A stretch of 64,000 nucleotides of DNA from Bradyrhizobium arachidis. Lineage in GTDB: Bacteria; Pseudomonadota; Alphaproteobacteria; Rhizobiales; Xanthobacteraceae. This document shows positions 32,775-41,579 of the stretch, in pieces (positions within the stretch are counted from its first letter, which is position 1; the number at the start of each line of letters is the position of its first letter). The notes below the pieces were generated by a model, which searched no databases, was not told the DNA's origin, and saw only the letters and a program-made list of their open reading frames with translations. Position numbers and translations under genes: made by a program. The stretch covers positions 7,998,001 through 8,062,000 of the forward strand of contig NZ_CP030050.1 of assembly GCF_015291705.1 (NCBI RefSeq), in the 5' to 3' direction.

Positions 32775-33452
32775 ATGCCACTCGCCGGGACAGGGATGCT
32801 GCTGACGTCGATGAACATCGACGCCGCCGATGAGGCCGACTTCAACCGCTGGTACGATCGCGAGCATCTGGAAGAGCGCGTCGCGATCGAGGGTTTCCTG
32901 GAGGCGCGGCGCTATGTCGCGCATGCCGCCAATCCCAAATATCTCTGCCTGTACTCGACCGCGACGCTCGACGTGCTCGACAGCCCCGCCTACAAGGCGC
33001 GGCTCGCAAGCCCGACCGACTGGTCGCGGCAGACCATGGCACGCTTCAAGGACATGCTGCGCGTGGTCGCACGCATCACCATCAGCAACGGCACCGGACG
33101 CGGGGCTGCGCTCGGCGTGGTGCGGCTGCGGCCGAACACCGACAAAGCCGGTGCATGGCGTGATGCACTGCAAGAAAGGCTGGCGCCGGAAACGCGCGAG
33201 GGCATCATCTCGATGCATCTGCTCGAAAGCGAGCCGGAATTGTCGGGCGCGACGGCGGGAATTCCGGCGGCGCGCAACGACGGCGCGCGCGACTGGTTTG
33301 TGCTGATCGACGGCACGCATGTCGGCGCGGTCTCGGCGGTGATCGCCGAGCGCTTCACCGGCCCGGCCGCATCGCCCTTCCCGCTGCCGGTCTCCGTCGG
33401 CACTTACTGCCTGATGTGGGACCTCGCGAAGAGCGACATCGCGCGCGGCTGA
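32775..33452 (+). CDS. Dimeric alpha-beta barrel (EthD-like) protein of unknown function
   Basis: 225 residues from the ATG at 32775. The opening MLLTSMNIDAADEADFNRWYDREHLEERVAIEGF resembles small ferredoxin-like dimeric barrel proteins (EthD type), and a second half with ALGVVRLRPN could be a second copy of the fold. Members bind or transform small aromatics, but no catalytic signature is clear. Starts upstream would lie in the palindromic repeat and are not preferred. It stands alone between the pqq and kor operons. Confidence 0.55.
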   Translation: MPLAGTGMLLTSMNIDAADEADFNRWYDREHLEERVAIEGFLEARRYVAHAANPKYLCLYSTATLDVLDSPAYKARLASPTDWSRQTMARFKDMLRVVARITISNGTGRGAALGVVRLRPNTDKAGAWRDALQERLAPETREGIISMHLLESEPELSGATAGIPAARNDGARDWFVLIDGTHVGAVSAVIAERFTGPAASPFPLPVSVGTYCLMWDLAKSDIARG

Positions 33453-33593
33453 CGCGGCTTACATGCACCGCAACATATTGCACCGCCGCATGCCGGCGCG
33501 CTGCGTCAATGCTGTGCGCGCGCAGCTCCCATGAAAGAGGGGAAGCGCGGAAATTTGCCGTTGTACTTCGGAGTGGTTCTAATAAGCTAACCT

Positions 33594-33605
33594 AATGACG
33601 TCATT
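33594..33605. promoter_or_regulatory. Perfect 12-bp palindrome upstream of the kor operon
   Basis: AATGACGTCATT at 33594-33605 is an exact palindrome in the 239-base gap before the GltD-like gene (start 33692). It is about 87 bases upstream of the start, a normal place for an operator or promoter-proximal site. The nearby stretch TTCTAATAAGC could contain promoter elements. The binding protein is unknown. Confidence 0.35.
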
Positions 33606-33691
33606 CAGAAACCAGATCGACGCCTGTTAAGCGTTCGCCAAGCTCAAGAAGAGGCCGCCGGGTCCTTTGAGCCTGCGCGGACAGGGTAGGA

Positions 33692-35491
33692 ATGAAACCG
33701 ACCGATATCGCGGCCCCCGACTACTTTCACAAAGTGGTCGATTGCCAGTGGGCCTGTCCTGCGCACACCCCGGTTCCCGAATACATCCGACTGATCGCAC
33801 AAGGCCGCTACAGCGACGCCTACATGATCAATTGGCAATCGAACGTGTTTCCCGGCATCCTGGGACGCACCTGCGATCGACCATGCGAGCCGGCGTGCCG
33901 GCGTGGACGCGTCGAGGAAAATCCCGTCGCGATCTGCCGCCTCAAGCGCGTTGCCGCCGACTTCAAGGACGACATCAAGCAGCGCCTGCCGAAACCCACG
34001 CCGAAGAACGGCAAGCGCGTTGCGCTGGTCGGCGGCGGCCCGGCCTCGCTGACCGTCGCGCGCGATCTCACGCCGCTCGGCTATCACTGCACGGTGTTCG
34101 ATGCCGATCCGGAAGCCGGCGGCATGATGCGCACGCAGATCCCGAAATTCCGCCTGCCCAATTCCGTCATCGACGAGGAAACCGGCTACATCCTGGGTCT
34201 CGGCGTCGAGTTCAAGGGCGGTCACCGGATCGAGAGCATGAAGTCGCTGCTCGCCGAGAAATACGACGCGATCTTCGTCGGCTCCGGCGCTCCGCGCGGC
34301 CGCGAGCTCGACATTCCCGGCCGGAAAGAGGCCGCTGCCAATATCCATATCGGCATCGAGTGGCTGGCCAATGTGTCGTTCGGCCATACCGACAAGATCG
34401 GCAAGCGCGTCATCGTGCTCGGCGGCGGCAACACCGCGATGGATTGCTGCCGCACCGCACGCCGGCTCGGCGGCGAGAAAGTCACGGTGGTCGTGCGTTC
34501 CGGCTTCGAGGAGATGAAGGCCTCGCCCTGGGAGAAGGAAGACGCGATCCACGAGGATATCCCGATCCTCAACTACATGGTGCCTGTGGCATTCAAGCAT
34601 GTCGCGGGCAAGCTCATCGGCGTCACCTTCCAGCACGTCAAAGCCGAATACGACGCAAAAGGCCGCCGCAATCTGGTGCCTTCGGGCGATCCCGATCAGA
34701 CCATTCCCTGCGACGACGTGCTGGTCGCGGTCGGCCAGGAGAACGCCTTCCCCTGGATCGAGCAGGATTGCGGCATCGAGTTCGACAAATGGCACATGCC
34801 CAAGGTCGATCCGAACACGTTCGCCTCGACCAATCCGAAGGTCTTCTTCGGCGGCGACGCTGCGTTCGGACCGAAGAACATCATCTGGGCGGTTGCGCAC
34901 GGCCATGACGCCGCTTTGTCGATCCACAAGATGCTGTCGGGCGAGGATATCACCGAGCGCCCGCTGCCGGAGGTGCATGTCTCCTCGCAGAAGATGGGCA
35001 TCCACGAATGGAGCTATGACAACGACATCTCCAACGACAAGCGCTTCAAGGTGCCGCATCGCGACAAGGTGATCGCGCTGAAGGACATCCGCGCCGAGGT
35101 CGAGCTTGGTTACGACGTCAAGCTGGCGCTGGGCGAAGCCGAGCGTTGCCTGAACTGCGACGTGCAGACCGTGTTCTCGACCTCGCTCTGCATCGAATGC
35201 GATGCCTGCGCAGATATCTGCCCGATGGATTGCATCACTTTCACCAACAACGGTGAGGAAGATGATTTGCGCCAGCGGCTGAAGGCGCCCTCGCCGCACC
35301 CGGACCAGGACCTCTACGTCTCCTCCGATCTCAAGACCGGGCGCGTGATGGTGAAGGACGAGGACGTCTGCCTGCATTGCGGGCTGTGCGCCGAGCGTTG
35401 CCCCACCGGCGCCTGGGACATGCAGAAATATTTCATCGAGATGACGCACGCAGGATCATCATGCCCGACAAAAAGCCGATCAGCAGCGTAA
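33692..35491 (+). CDS. GltD-like FAD/iron-sulfur oxidoreductase with C-terminal ferredoxin domain
   Basis: 599 residues. The N-terminus has cysteines in CQWACPAHTPV and TCDRPCEPACRRG, the fingerprint of the glutamate-synthase small-chain iron-sulfur domain. Then come an FAD site (VALVGGGPASLTVARDL), a pyridine nucleotide site (VIVLGGGNTAMDCCR) and the GDAAFGP FAD motif. The C-terminus carries a ferredoxin domain with two 4Fe-4S motifs, CIECDACADICPMDC and CLHCGLCAERCP. Such proteins pass electrons between NAD(P)H and ferredoxin-type clusters. The stop overlaps the start of korA by 31 bases, so it is almost certainly the redox partner of the 2-oxoacid:ferredoxin oxidoreductase. Confidence 0.85.
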   Translation: MKPTDIAAPDYFHKVVDCQWACPAHTPVPEYIRLIAQGRYSDAYMINWQSNVFPGILGRTCDRPCEPACRRGRVEENPVAICRLKRVAADFKDDIKQRLPKPTPKNGKRVALVGGGPASLTVARDLTPLGYHCTVFDADPEAGGMMRTQIPKFRLPNSVIDEETGYILGLGVEFKGGHRIESMKSLLAEKYDAIFVGSGAPRGRELDIPGRKEAAANIHIGIEWLANVSFGHTDKIGKRVIVLGGGNTAMDCCRTARRLGGEKVTVVVRSGFEEMKASPWEKEDAIHEDIPILNYMVPVAFKHVAGKLIGVTFQHVKAEYDAKGRRNLVPSGDPDQTIPCDDVLVAVGQENAFPWIEQDCGIEFDKWHMPKVDPNTFASTNPKVFFGGDAAFGPKNIIWAVAHGHDAALSIHKMLSGEDITERPLPEVHVSSQKMGIHEWSYDNDISNDKRFKVPHRDKVIALKDIRAEVELGYDVKLALGEAERCLNCDVQTVFSTSLCIECDACADICPMDCITFTNNGEEDDLRQRLKAPSPHPDQDLYVSSDLKTGRVMVKDEDVCLHCGLCAERCPTGAWDMQKYFIEMTHAGSSCPTKSRSAA

Positions 35492-37308
35492 ACGACTTCG
35501 TCGTCCGCTTCGCCAACGTCAACGGCTCGGGCTCGGCCAGCGCCAACGAGATGTTCGCCCGCGCGATCCTGCGCCACGGCGTGCCGGTGTCCCCGCGCAA
35601 CATCTTCCCCTCCAACATCCAGGGCCTGCCGACCTGGTACGAGGTGCGGGTCACGGAAGACGGCCATCTCGGCGCCCGCGGCGGCGTCGACATGATGGTG
35701 GCGATGAACCCGCAGACCTGGGACAAGGACGTCGCCGGCATCGAGCCAGGCGGCTACCTGTTCTACGATTCCACCAAGCCGATGCCGTCGACCAAATTCC
35801 GCGACGACATCACCGTGATCGGCGTGCCGCTCACCGCCATCACCAACTCGACCTATACCGATCCGCGCCAGCGCCAGCTGTTCAAGAACATCATCTATCT
35901 CGGCAGCCTCTCGGCGCTGCTCGACATGGACCCGAAGCTGATCGAGCAGCTGATCGGCGAGCAGTACAAGGGCAAGGAGAAGCTCTTGTCCTCGAACGTC
36001 CATGCGCTGCATCTTGGCCGCGATTGGGCGCTGCAGAATTTGAAATGCCCGATCGGGCTGCGGGTGAAGAAGTCCGACAAGGTCGGCGACCGCATCTTCA
36101 TCGAGGGCAACAGCGCCGCCGCGCTCGGTGCCGTCTATGGCGGCGCCACGGTGTGCGCGTGGTATCCGATCACGCCGTCCTCGTCGGTGGCGGAAGCCTT
36201 CACCGCCCACTGCAAGAAGTACCGGCACGATCCGGAGACCGGCAAGGCGAAATACGCCATCGTGCAGGGCGAGGACGAGCTGGCCTCGATCGGCATCGTG
36301 ATCGGTGCGTCATGGAACGGCGCCCGCGCCTTCACCGCGACCTCAGGCCCCGGCATCTCGCTGATGACCGAGTTCATCGGCCTCTCCTACTTCGCCGAGA
36401 TCCCGGCCGTGATCATGAACATTCAGCGCGCCGGCCCCTCGACGGGCATGCCGACCCGCACCCAGCAATGCGACATCATCGCTTGCGCCTATGCCTCGCA
36501 CGGCGACACCAAGCATGTGCTGCTGTTCCCTGAAGATCCCGCCGAGGCCTTCGAGTTCGCGGCGGCTGCCTTCGATCTCGCCGAGCGGCTTCAGACCACG
36601 ATCTTCCTGATGCTCGACCTCGACATCGGCATGAACCACCGGCTCTGCCGTCCGCTGAAGTGGGACGACGCAAGGCAATACGACCGCGGCAAGGTGATGA
36701 CCGAGGAGATGCTGGAAGAGGGGCGCGACTTCGGCCGCTATCTCGACGTCGACGGCGACGGCATTCCCTACCGCACCTATCCCGGCACGCATCCGACCAA
36801 GGGCTCCTATTTCACCCGCGGCACCTCGCGCGACCGCTATGCACGCTATTCCGAGGAAGGCCCTGTCTATGCCGACAACATGCAGCGTCTGGTGCGCAAG
36901 TTCGAGACCGCACAGGACCTCGTTCCGCGCCCGCTGCAGGCCAACGCGGAACGGCCGACCAAATATGGCGTGATCTATTTCGGCTCGACCTCGCCGGCGA
37001 TGGACGAGGCGATCGGCCTCCTGGAGGCGCGCGGGCATCAGCTCGACCGCCTCCGCATCCGCGCCTTCCCGTTCCACTCGAGCGTGGCGAGCTTCCTCGC
37101 CGAGCACGATTTCGTCTATGTGGTCGAGCAGAACCGCGACAGCCAGCTGCGCCAGCTCATCGTCAACGAGAACGGCATCGATCCGGTGCGGCTCGTGCCG
37201 ATCGTGCATTATGACGGCTCGCCGATCACCGCCCGTTTCATCGCAAAAGCCATTGGCGACCACCAGGATCACCTCAAGGTGACCCCGCTCCGCAAGGCCG
37301 TGTCATGA
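35461..37308 (+). CDS. korA: 2-oxoacid:ferredoxin oxidoreductase, fused gamma-alpha subunit
   Basis: 615 residues, the size of KorA-type chains in which a gamma domain (about 1-190, with FANVNGSGSASANEMFARAI) precedes the alpha pyrimidine-binding domain (about 205-480, with EGNSAAALGAVYGG, WYPITPSSSVAEAF, ATSGPGISLMTEF and GPSTGMPTRTQQ) and a C-terminal transketolase-like domain. With KorB it decarboxylates 2-oxoglutarate or a related 2-oxoacid to the acyl-CoA, reducing ferredoxin. The specific substrate is inferred from similarity. The ATG at 35461 lies within the end of the previous gene. Confidence 0.88.
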   Translation: MPDKKPISSVNDFVVRFANVNGSGSASANEMFARAILRHGVPVSPRNIFPSNIQGLPTWYEVRVTEDGHLGARGGVDMMVAMNPQTWDKDVAGIEPGGYLFYDSTKPMPSTKFRDDITVIGVPLTAITNSTYTDPRQRQLFKNIIYLGSLSALLDMDPKLIEQLIGEQYKGKEKLLSSNVHALHLGRDWALQNLKCPIGLRVKKSDKVGDRIFIEGNSAAALGAVYGGATVCAWYPITPSSSVAEAFTAHCKKYRHDPETGKAKYAIVQGEDELASIGIVIGASWNGARAFTATSGPGISLMTEFIGLSYFAEIPAVIMNIQRAGPSTGMPTRTQQCDIIACAYASHGDTKHVLLFPEDPAEAFEFAAAAFDLAERLQTTIFLMLDLDIGMNHRLCRPLKWDDARQYDRGKVMTEEMLEEGRDFGRYLDVDGDGIPYRTYPGTHPTKGSYFTRGTSRDRYARYSEEGPVYADNMQRLVRKFETAQDLVPRPLQANAERPTKYGVIYFGSTSPAMDEAIGLLEARGHQLDRLRIRAFPFHSSVASFLAEHDFVYVVEQNRDSQLRQLIVNENGIDPVRLVPIVHYDGSPITARFIAKAIGDHQDHLKVTPLRKAVS

Positions 37309-37330
37309 TTTTCCCCTTGTTCTCTCCATC

Positions 37331-37414
37331 GTCATGCCCGGGCTTGACCCGGGCATCCACGCTTTCCTTTTCTCCGGCCAAGACGTGGATGGCCGGGTCA
37401 AGCCCGGCCATGAC
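37331..37414. repeat. Palindromic repeat between korA and korB (GTCATGCCCGGGC type)
   Basis: GTCATGCCCGGGCTTGACC at the left and GGTCAAGCCCGGCCATGAC at the right are near-exact inverses, with inner arms ATCCACG / CGTGGAT. The element fills most of the 130-base gap between korA and korB. As a transcribed hairpin it could change the ratio of the two subunit messages. Confidence 0.8.
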
Positions 37415-37438
37415 GAGGCTGGAATTGCAGAGGCTCGC

Positions 37439-38494
37439 ATGACCTATATTGCCAAGCCAAAGTTTCATCATCCCGGGCTGAAGAAGAACGAGCTCGGCTA
37501 CACGCATCGCGATTACGAAGGCAAGATCTCGACGCTGTGCGCCGGCTGCGGCCACGACTCGATCACGGCCTCGATCATTGAGGCCTGCTACGAGCTCTCG
37601 ATCGAGCCGCACCGGGTGGCGAAGATTTCCGGCATCGGCTGCTCGTCGAAGACGCCGGACTATTTCCTCGGCAATTCGCACGGCTTCAACTCCGTGCACG
37701 GCCGCATGCCCAGCGTGCTGACAGGCGCCAACCTCGCCAACCGCGACCTGATCTATCTCGGCGTCTCCGGCGACGGCGATTCCGCTTCCATCGGCTTCGG
37801 CCAGTTCGCGCATTCGATCCGGCGCGGCGTCAACATGACCTATATCGTCGAGAACAACGGCGTCTACGGCCTGACCAAGGGCCAGTTCTCGGCCACGGCT
37901 GATCGCGGCTCGAAGAGCAAGAAGGGCGTCACCAACACCGACAACGCCATCGACCTCGTCGCGATCGCGCTGCAACTTGGCGCCACCTTCGTCGCGCGCT
38001 CGTTCTCCGGCGACAAGACCCAGCTGGTGCCGCTGATCGCGGCTGCGATCCGCCACAAGGGCGCGTCCTTCATCGACGTCATCAGCCCCTGCATCGCCTT
38101 CAACAACCATGCCGGCTCGACCAAGAGCTTCGACTATGTCCGCGAGCACAATGACGCGGTGAACCGGCTCGACGTGCTGGTCGGCCGCGATCCCATCGCG
38201 GTCGACTACGCGCCGGGCACGGTGCAGATGGTCGAGCAGCACGACGGCAGCAAGATCGCGCTGCGCAAGATCGATGCCGATTACGATCCGCACGACAGGC
38301 TCGGCGCGCAGACCTTCCTCGCGAAGCACGCCGCCAAGGGCCAGATCGTCACCGGGCTGCTCTATGTCGATCCCGACGCGGAAGATCTGCACGAGCATCT
38401 CAACACGGTCGAGACGCCGCTCAATACGCTGGAAGCGGACGCGCTGTGCCCGGGCTCGGCGGTGCTGGACAAGATCAACGCCAGCCTGCGGTGA
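37439..38494 (+). CDS. korB: 2-oxoacid:ferredoxin oxidoreductase, beta subunit
   Basis: 351 residues. The thiamine-diphosphate binding motif is GVSGDGDSASIGFGQF to ENNGVYGLTKGQFS, and the cluster cysteines include TLCAGCGH and GIGCSSK. It pairs with KorA for CoA-dependent oxidative decarboxylation of a 2-oxoacid. The frame stays open upstream through the palindromic repeat, but family similarity begins after MTYIAKPKFHHP, so the ATG at 37439 is chosen. The stop codon abuts the stop of the convergent DUF4399 gene with no base between. Confidence 0.88.
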   Translation: MTYIAKPKFHHPGLKKNELGYTHRDYEGKISTLCAGCGHDSITASIIEACYELSIEPHRVAKISGIGCSSKTPDYFLGNSHGFNSVHGRMPSVLTGANLANRDLIYLGVSGDGDSASIGFGQFAHSIRRGVNMTYIVENNGVYGLTKGQFSATADRGSKSKKGVTNTDNAIDLVAIALQLGATFVARSFSGDKTQLVPLIAAAIRHKGASFIDVISPCIAFNNHAGSTKSFDYVREHNDAVNRLDVLVGRDPIAVDYAPGTVQMVEQHDGSKIALRKIDADYDPHDRLGAQTFLAKHAAKGQIVTGLLYVDPDAEDLHEHLNTVETPLNTLEADALCPGSAVLDKINASLR

Positions 38495-38938
38495 TCACTT
38501 GGCGGAAACAGGCTGCCGGACACGTATCGTGATCTTGTCCGATACGACCAGCGGCTCGAACGGATAGTGCTTCGCATCGCCCAGCACCAATTGCAGCGTG
38601 TGCGTGCCGGGCGGGAGTTCGAGCATGGTTTCGGTCTGCCCCGCGCCGAAATGCAGATGCGACTTGTCCTGCGGGATCGGCTCCTTGGGATCGATGGGGT
38701 CGTTGACGTCGACCAGCAAATGGTGATGACCCGCGTTCTGGTAGTCGTCGCCGGCATGCGTCACGCCCATGTTGCGCAAGCCGAACCGGACCCAAAATGC
38801 ACCGCGAACCTTCTGCCCGTCGCGCGGCGTGATGAAGTAGAGCTTGGCATCCTTAGGCGCGGTCTTGCCCTGCGCGTACGCCGCACCCGGGAGCAATGCG
38901 ATCGCAGCCGCAAGTGCGACACAGGACATGATCTTCAT
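38495..38938 (-). CDS. DUF4399 secreted protein
   Basis: 147 residues with a signal peptide (CVALAAAIALLPGAAYA, cleavage before QGKTA). The mature part has FITPRDGQKVRGAFWVRFGL, HHHLLVDVNDP, LHFGAGQTETMLELPPGTHTLQL, the DUF4399 pattern, a small beta-sandwich of unknown function with a conserved His cluster (AGHHHLLVD) that might bind metal. It lies downstream of the cyclase gene on the same strand, with only 17 bases between, so the two are likely cotranscribed. Confidence 0.8.
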   Translation of the reverse strand: MKIMSCVALAAAIALLPGAAYAQGKTAPKDAKLYFITPRDGQKVRGAFWVRFGLRNMGVTHAGDDYQNAGHHHLLVDVNDPIDPKEPIPQDKSHLHFGAGQTETMLELPPGTHTLQLVLGDAKHYPFEPLVVSDKITIRVRQPVSAK

Positions 38939-38955
38939 CAAATCTACTCCGGAAA

Positions 38956-40497
38956 TCACGGACTGAGCGCGACGCGGAATCCGTGCGTGGGGTAACGGAC
39001 ATTGGTGTCGTAACCATCGCGGTTTGACGGCCGCACATATCTTGAATCGTTCTTCCACGAGCCCGAGCGCAGGACATGCGAGGAGCAGTCGCCGCCGGTC
39101 CATGCTGAGCCGTCGGCCGGCGCGCCCTGATAGCTTCTGTGCCAGCAATCCTCGACCCACTGGTCGATGCCGCCGCCCATGTCGTACAGCCCGAACGGAT
39201 TGGGCTTGAAGCCGCCGACCTTCGCCGGCTGCTCGGCTGCGAGATCACCGCAATCCTTGCACCCGGCCATGCCGGGCTGGAGCTTGTCGCCCCACCAATA
39301 CTTGCTCGTTGTTCCGCCGCGCGCCGCATATTCCCATTCGGCTTCGCTCGGAAGCCGGTACGGCTTCTTCGCCGCCTGGGAGAGATAGGCTACATATTGC
39401 TGCGCATCGGTCCAGCTCACATTGCTCACCGGCGCATCGTCCTTGCCCACGGCCGTGAAGGCGCACCCCTTCGCAGCGGCGCATTCGTTCCATTGCTGCA
39501 CGGTCACCGGATATTTGCCGATCGAGAACGGCTTGATCGTGACCTGATGAACCGGACGTTCGGTCGGATCATCATTGCTCCCCATGGCGAAGCTGCCGCC
39601 GCGAATGGCGATCATGTCGGGTTCGCGGACGGGTATCGGCGATGGGCTGGGTACCGGCGAGGGCGGCGGAGGTGCCGAAGCCACTGAGGGAGACGGCTCC
39701 GGCGTTTGCGTCGCCGCTTCGCGTGGAGCGGGCTGCGGGCTTGGAGATGCGGCCGGCGCGACGGTCGGCGCGGCGGTCGGTGCGGCGGCCTGCTCGTTCC
39801 GCCTGCCAGCCGGCTGTGCCAGCAGATACCAAAGTACGCCGGTGGCGATGATCAGCACGCTGATCCCGAGGAAAAAGATCAAGGCATTCTCGCGCCGGCT
39901 TCGCGTTCTGCCGAGCGCGTCTGCGTCCGGCAGCACGCGGTAGACTCGCACCGGATCGGTGATGTTCTTGACCTTGCGATCGCCGAGCGATTCATAGCCG
40001 CACACCACCTTGTGCTTGATCTGCTCGTAGATCGCGCCGGAGATGTAGACCTGGCCCGGCTCGGCAATGCCTTCGATGCGCGTGGCGATGTTGACGCCGT
40101 CGCCATAGATGTCGTCCGGCTCGACGATGACATCACCGAGATTGACGCCGATCCGGTATTCGATCCGCGAATGTTTCGGCTGCGAAGTGTTGCGGCCGAC
40201 GAGATTTTGCTGGATGACGATGCTGCATCGAACAGCCTCGACGGGACTATCGAAAATCGCAATGAAGCCATCGCCGGTCGTCTTCACCAGGCTTCCATGG
40301 TGCTCGACGATGCTGGGCATGATGAGATCCCGCTCGATCCGCTTGACGCGGGCGTGCGTGCCCTCCTCGTCAGCCTGCATCAAGCGACTGTAGGACGCGA
40401 TATCGCCGACAATGATCGCAGCGAGTCGCCGAGGCAGCGCCCCGCTCGGAGGCGGCTCCCCCCGATTGCCGGATCTGAAGTCGCGAATTTCTCCCAT
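38956..40497 (-). CDS. Class III nucleotide cyclase fused through a membrane segment to an FGE/sulfatase-modifying-factor-like domain
   Basis: 513 residues from the ATG at 40497. Residues 23-190 are a class III cyclase domain with both metal aspartates (Asp32 in GDIASYSRLM, Asp76 in TTGDGFIAIF) and the DDIYGDGVNIATR block holding Asn136 and Arg140. A single membrane segment follows (about 205-227), then a Pro/Ala/Thr-rich linker (235-290) and an FGE-like domain (about 294-513: MIAIRGGSFAMGS, LPSEAEWEYAARGG, LRSGSWKNDSRYV, HGFRVALS). The cyclase would be cytoplasmic and the FGE domain periplasmic. The cysteines used by true formylglycine-generating enzymes after GGS are absent, so the domain probably binds a ligand. 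DUF4399 follows in the same direction. Confidence 0.85.
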   Translation of the reverse strand: MGEIRDFRSGNRGEPPPSGALPRRLAAIIVGDIASYSRLMQADEEGTHARVKRIERDLIMPSIVEHHGSLVKTTGDGFIAIFDSPVEAVRCSIVIQQNLVGRNTSQPKHSRIEYRIGVNLGDVIVEPDDIYGDGVNIATRIEGIAEPGQVYISGAIYEQIKHKVVCGYESLGDRKVKNITDPVRVYRVLPDADALGRTRSRRENALIFFLGISVLIIATGVLWYLLAQPAGRRNEQAAAPTAAPTVAPAASPSPQPAPREAATQTPEPSPSVASAPPPPSPVPSPSPIPVREPDMIAIRGGSFAMGSNDDPTERPVHQVTIKPFSIGKYPVTVQQWNECAAAKGCAFTAVGKDDAPVSNVSWTDAQQYVAYLSQAAKKPYRLPSEAEWEYAARGGTTSKYWWGDKLQPGMAGCKDCGDLAAEQPAKVGGFKPNPFGLYDMGGGIDQWVEDCWHRSYQGAPADGSAWTGGDCSSHVLRSGSWKNDSRYVRPSNRDGYDTNVRYPTHGFRVALSP

Positions 40498-40805
40498 TGC
40501 GGGGACTCCACACACTACAAGAGGCGGCCCCACCTTAAGACTGCCGAAAGCAATCGTCTGTGAACGCTATCACATTGACGAATTTGGACAATATCGAAGG
40601 CCGCGCGGCATCGAGTTCCCCTCGGAGCGAAGGCCCGAGCTTGATTGAACCTTCCCGGTCTCAGGTTCGACTAAGGCCGTGCATGGAACCACGCGGCTTC
40701 GCTCCGCCCTGCGCGCGTATGCGCGTCGAACGCGTCACGCATGCCGCGACTGCCATCACGCCGTGTTCGTGAAAGAAGCGCGGTCCGCTTCGGCCGCGGT
40801 CCGGA
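40498..40805. other. Intergenic region with no gene seen
   Basis: The 308 bases between two leftward genes hold no convincing open frame. The part near 40498-40620 should contain the cyclase promoter, but I cannot name a clear one. Near 40770-40803 GC-rich repeats (CGCGGTCCGC, GGCCGCGGTCC) can fold and may end the transcript of the gene at 40806. Confidence 0.5.
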
Positions 40806-41378
40806 CTAGCTGACCGGCTCGGGCACGACAGCGGCGCGGCCCGAATAGGCCAGGCGGCCGGCCTTCCAGTATTGCTTGCAGGTCTCGAGCAGTGTTTCGC
40901 CGTCGATAGTCAGGCCGCTCGGATTGATCAGCACGCCCTCGGCGCCGACCGCCTTGTTCATCATCGAGACGATGCGCTTGAGAAAGCCGCCGTCGAAGCG
41001 GTCGGCGATGAGAGGATCAAGCTTGAGCACCACGATCTTCTGATTGCGAAATTGCCAGACCGATATCTCCCGCACCGATCTCCAGGCGATGGTGTCGTCG
41101 GCGATCCTGGTGTCGCGAATGCCGACACGGGTGATGAAGACGACCGGCGCCCTGGCGAAGAGCAGCGTCCAGAGCGTCCGCAGGGTGACAAGGCCGAACA
41201 ACGCGAGACCGACATAGCAGACCGTGATCTGGAACGGCGTGAGGGTCTTGATCTGAAACCAGTTGAGAGCGATCGCGGCAGACACGAGCGTCATTAGCGC
41301 GCCGGCGGCCAATATCTTCAGCAGCCGCGCCAGGGAATAGCCGATCGCAAGATTGGGCAAGTTCTGACTTACGGACAT
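40806..41378 (-). CDS. Membrane protein of STM3941-like type
   Basis: 190 residues with two membrane segments (about 20-40 and 50-72) followed by a soluble domain. The order PVVFITRVGIRDTRIADDTIAWRSV then EISVWQFRNQKIVVL resembles the small PH-like STM3941-type inner-membrane family, of unknown function. A clear paralogue is at 49638-50264, sharing ALFGLVT, the APVV/GPVV and GIRD blocks and a GL-x3-TLL C-terminal motif. The family name is tentative. Confidence 0.55.
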   Translation of the reverse strand: MSVSQNLPNLAIGYSLARLLKILAAGALMTLVSAAIALNWFQIKTLTPFQITVCYVGLALFGLVTLRTLWTLLFARAPVVFITRVGIRDTRIADDTIAWRSVREISVWQFRNQKIVVLKLDPLIADRFDGGFLKRIVSMMNKAVGAEGVLINPSGLTIDGETLLETCKQYWKAGRLAYSGRAAVVPEPVS

Positions 41379-41579
41379 TTTTGACCGCCACCAGCATTTG
41401 CTACAATCTGGGGTTTATCAGTTCCCCTCCTTCCAGATCGTTAAACCTGGAACCTTGCGCGAGGCTGCCCGCGGGAAAGGGGGCCGGTCGCCGCTTGAAC
41501 GCGCTCCGCGCCGCCCGCGACTAACCGCCGATCGGCCCCCCTCTCCAGGCGGGCCACGGCCCACGCGTCTGGTGCGATC

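Noticed and set aside
37334..37438. N-terminal extension of KorB
   Set aside because: The extra residues are encoded by the palindromic repeat and do not belong to the family.
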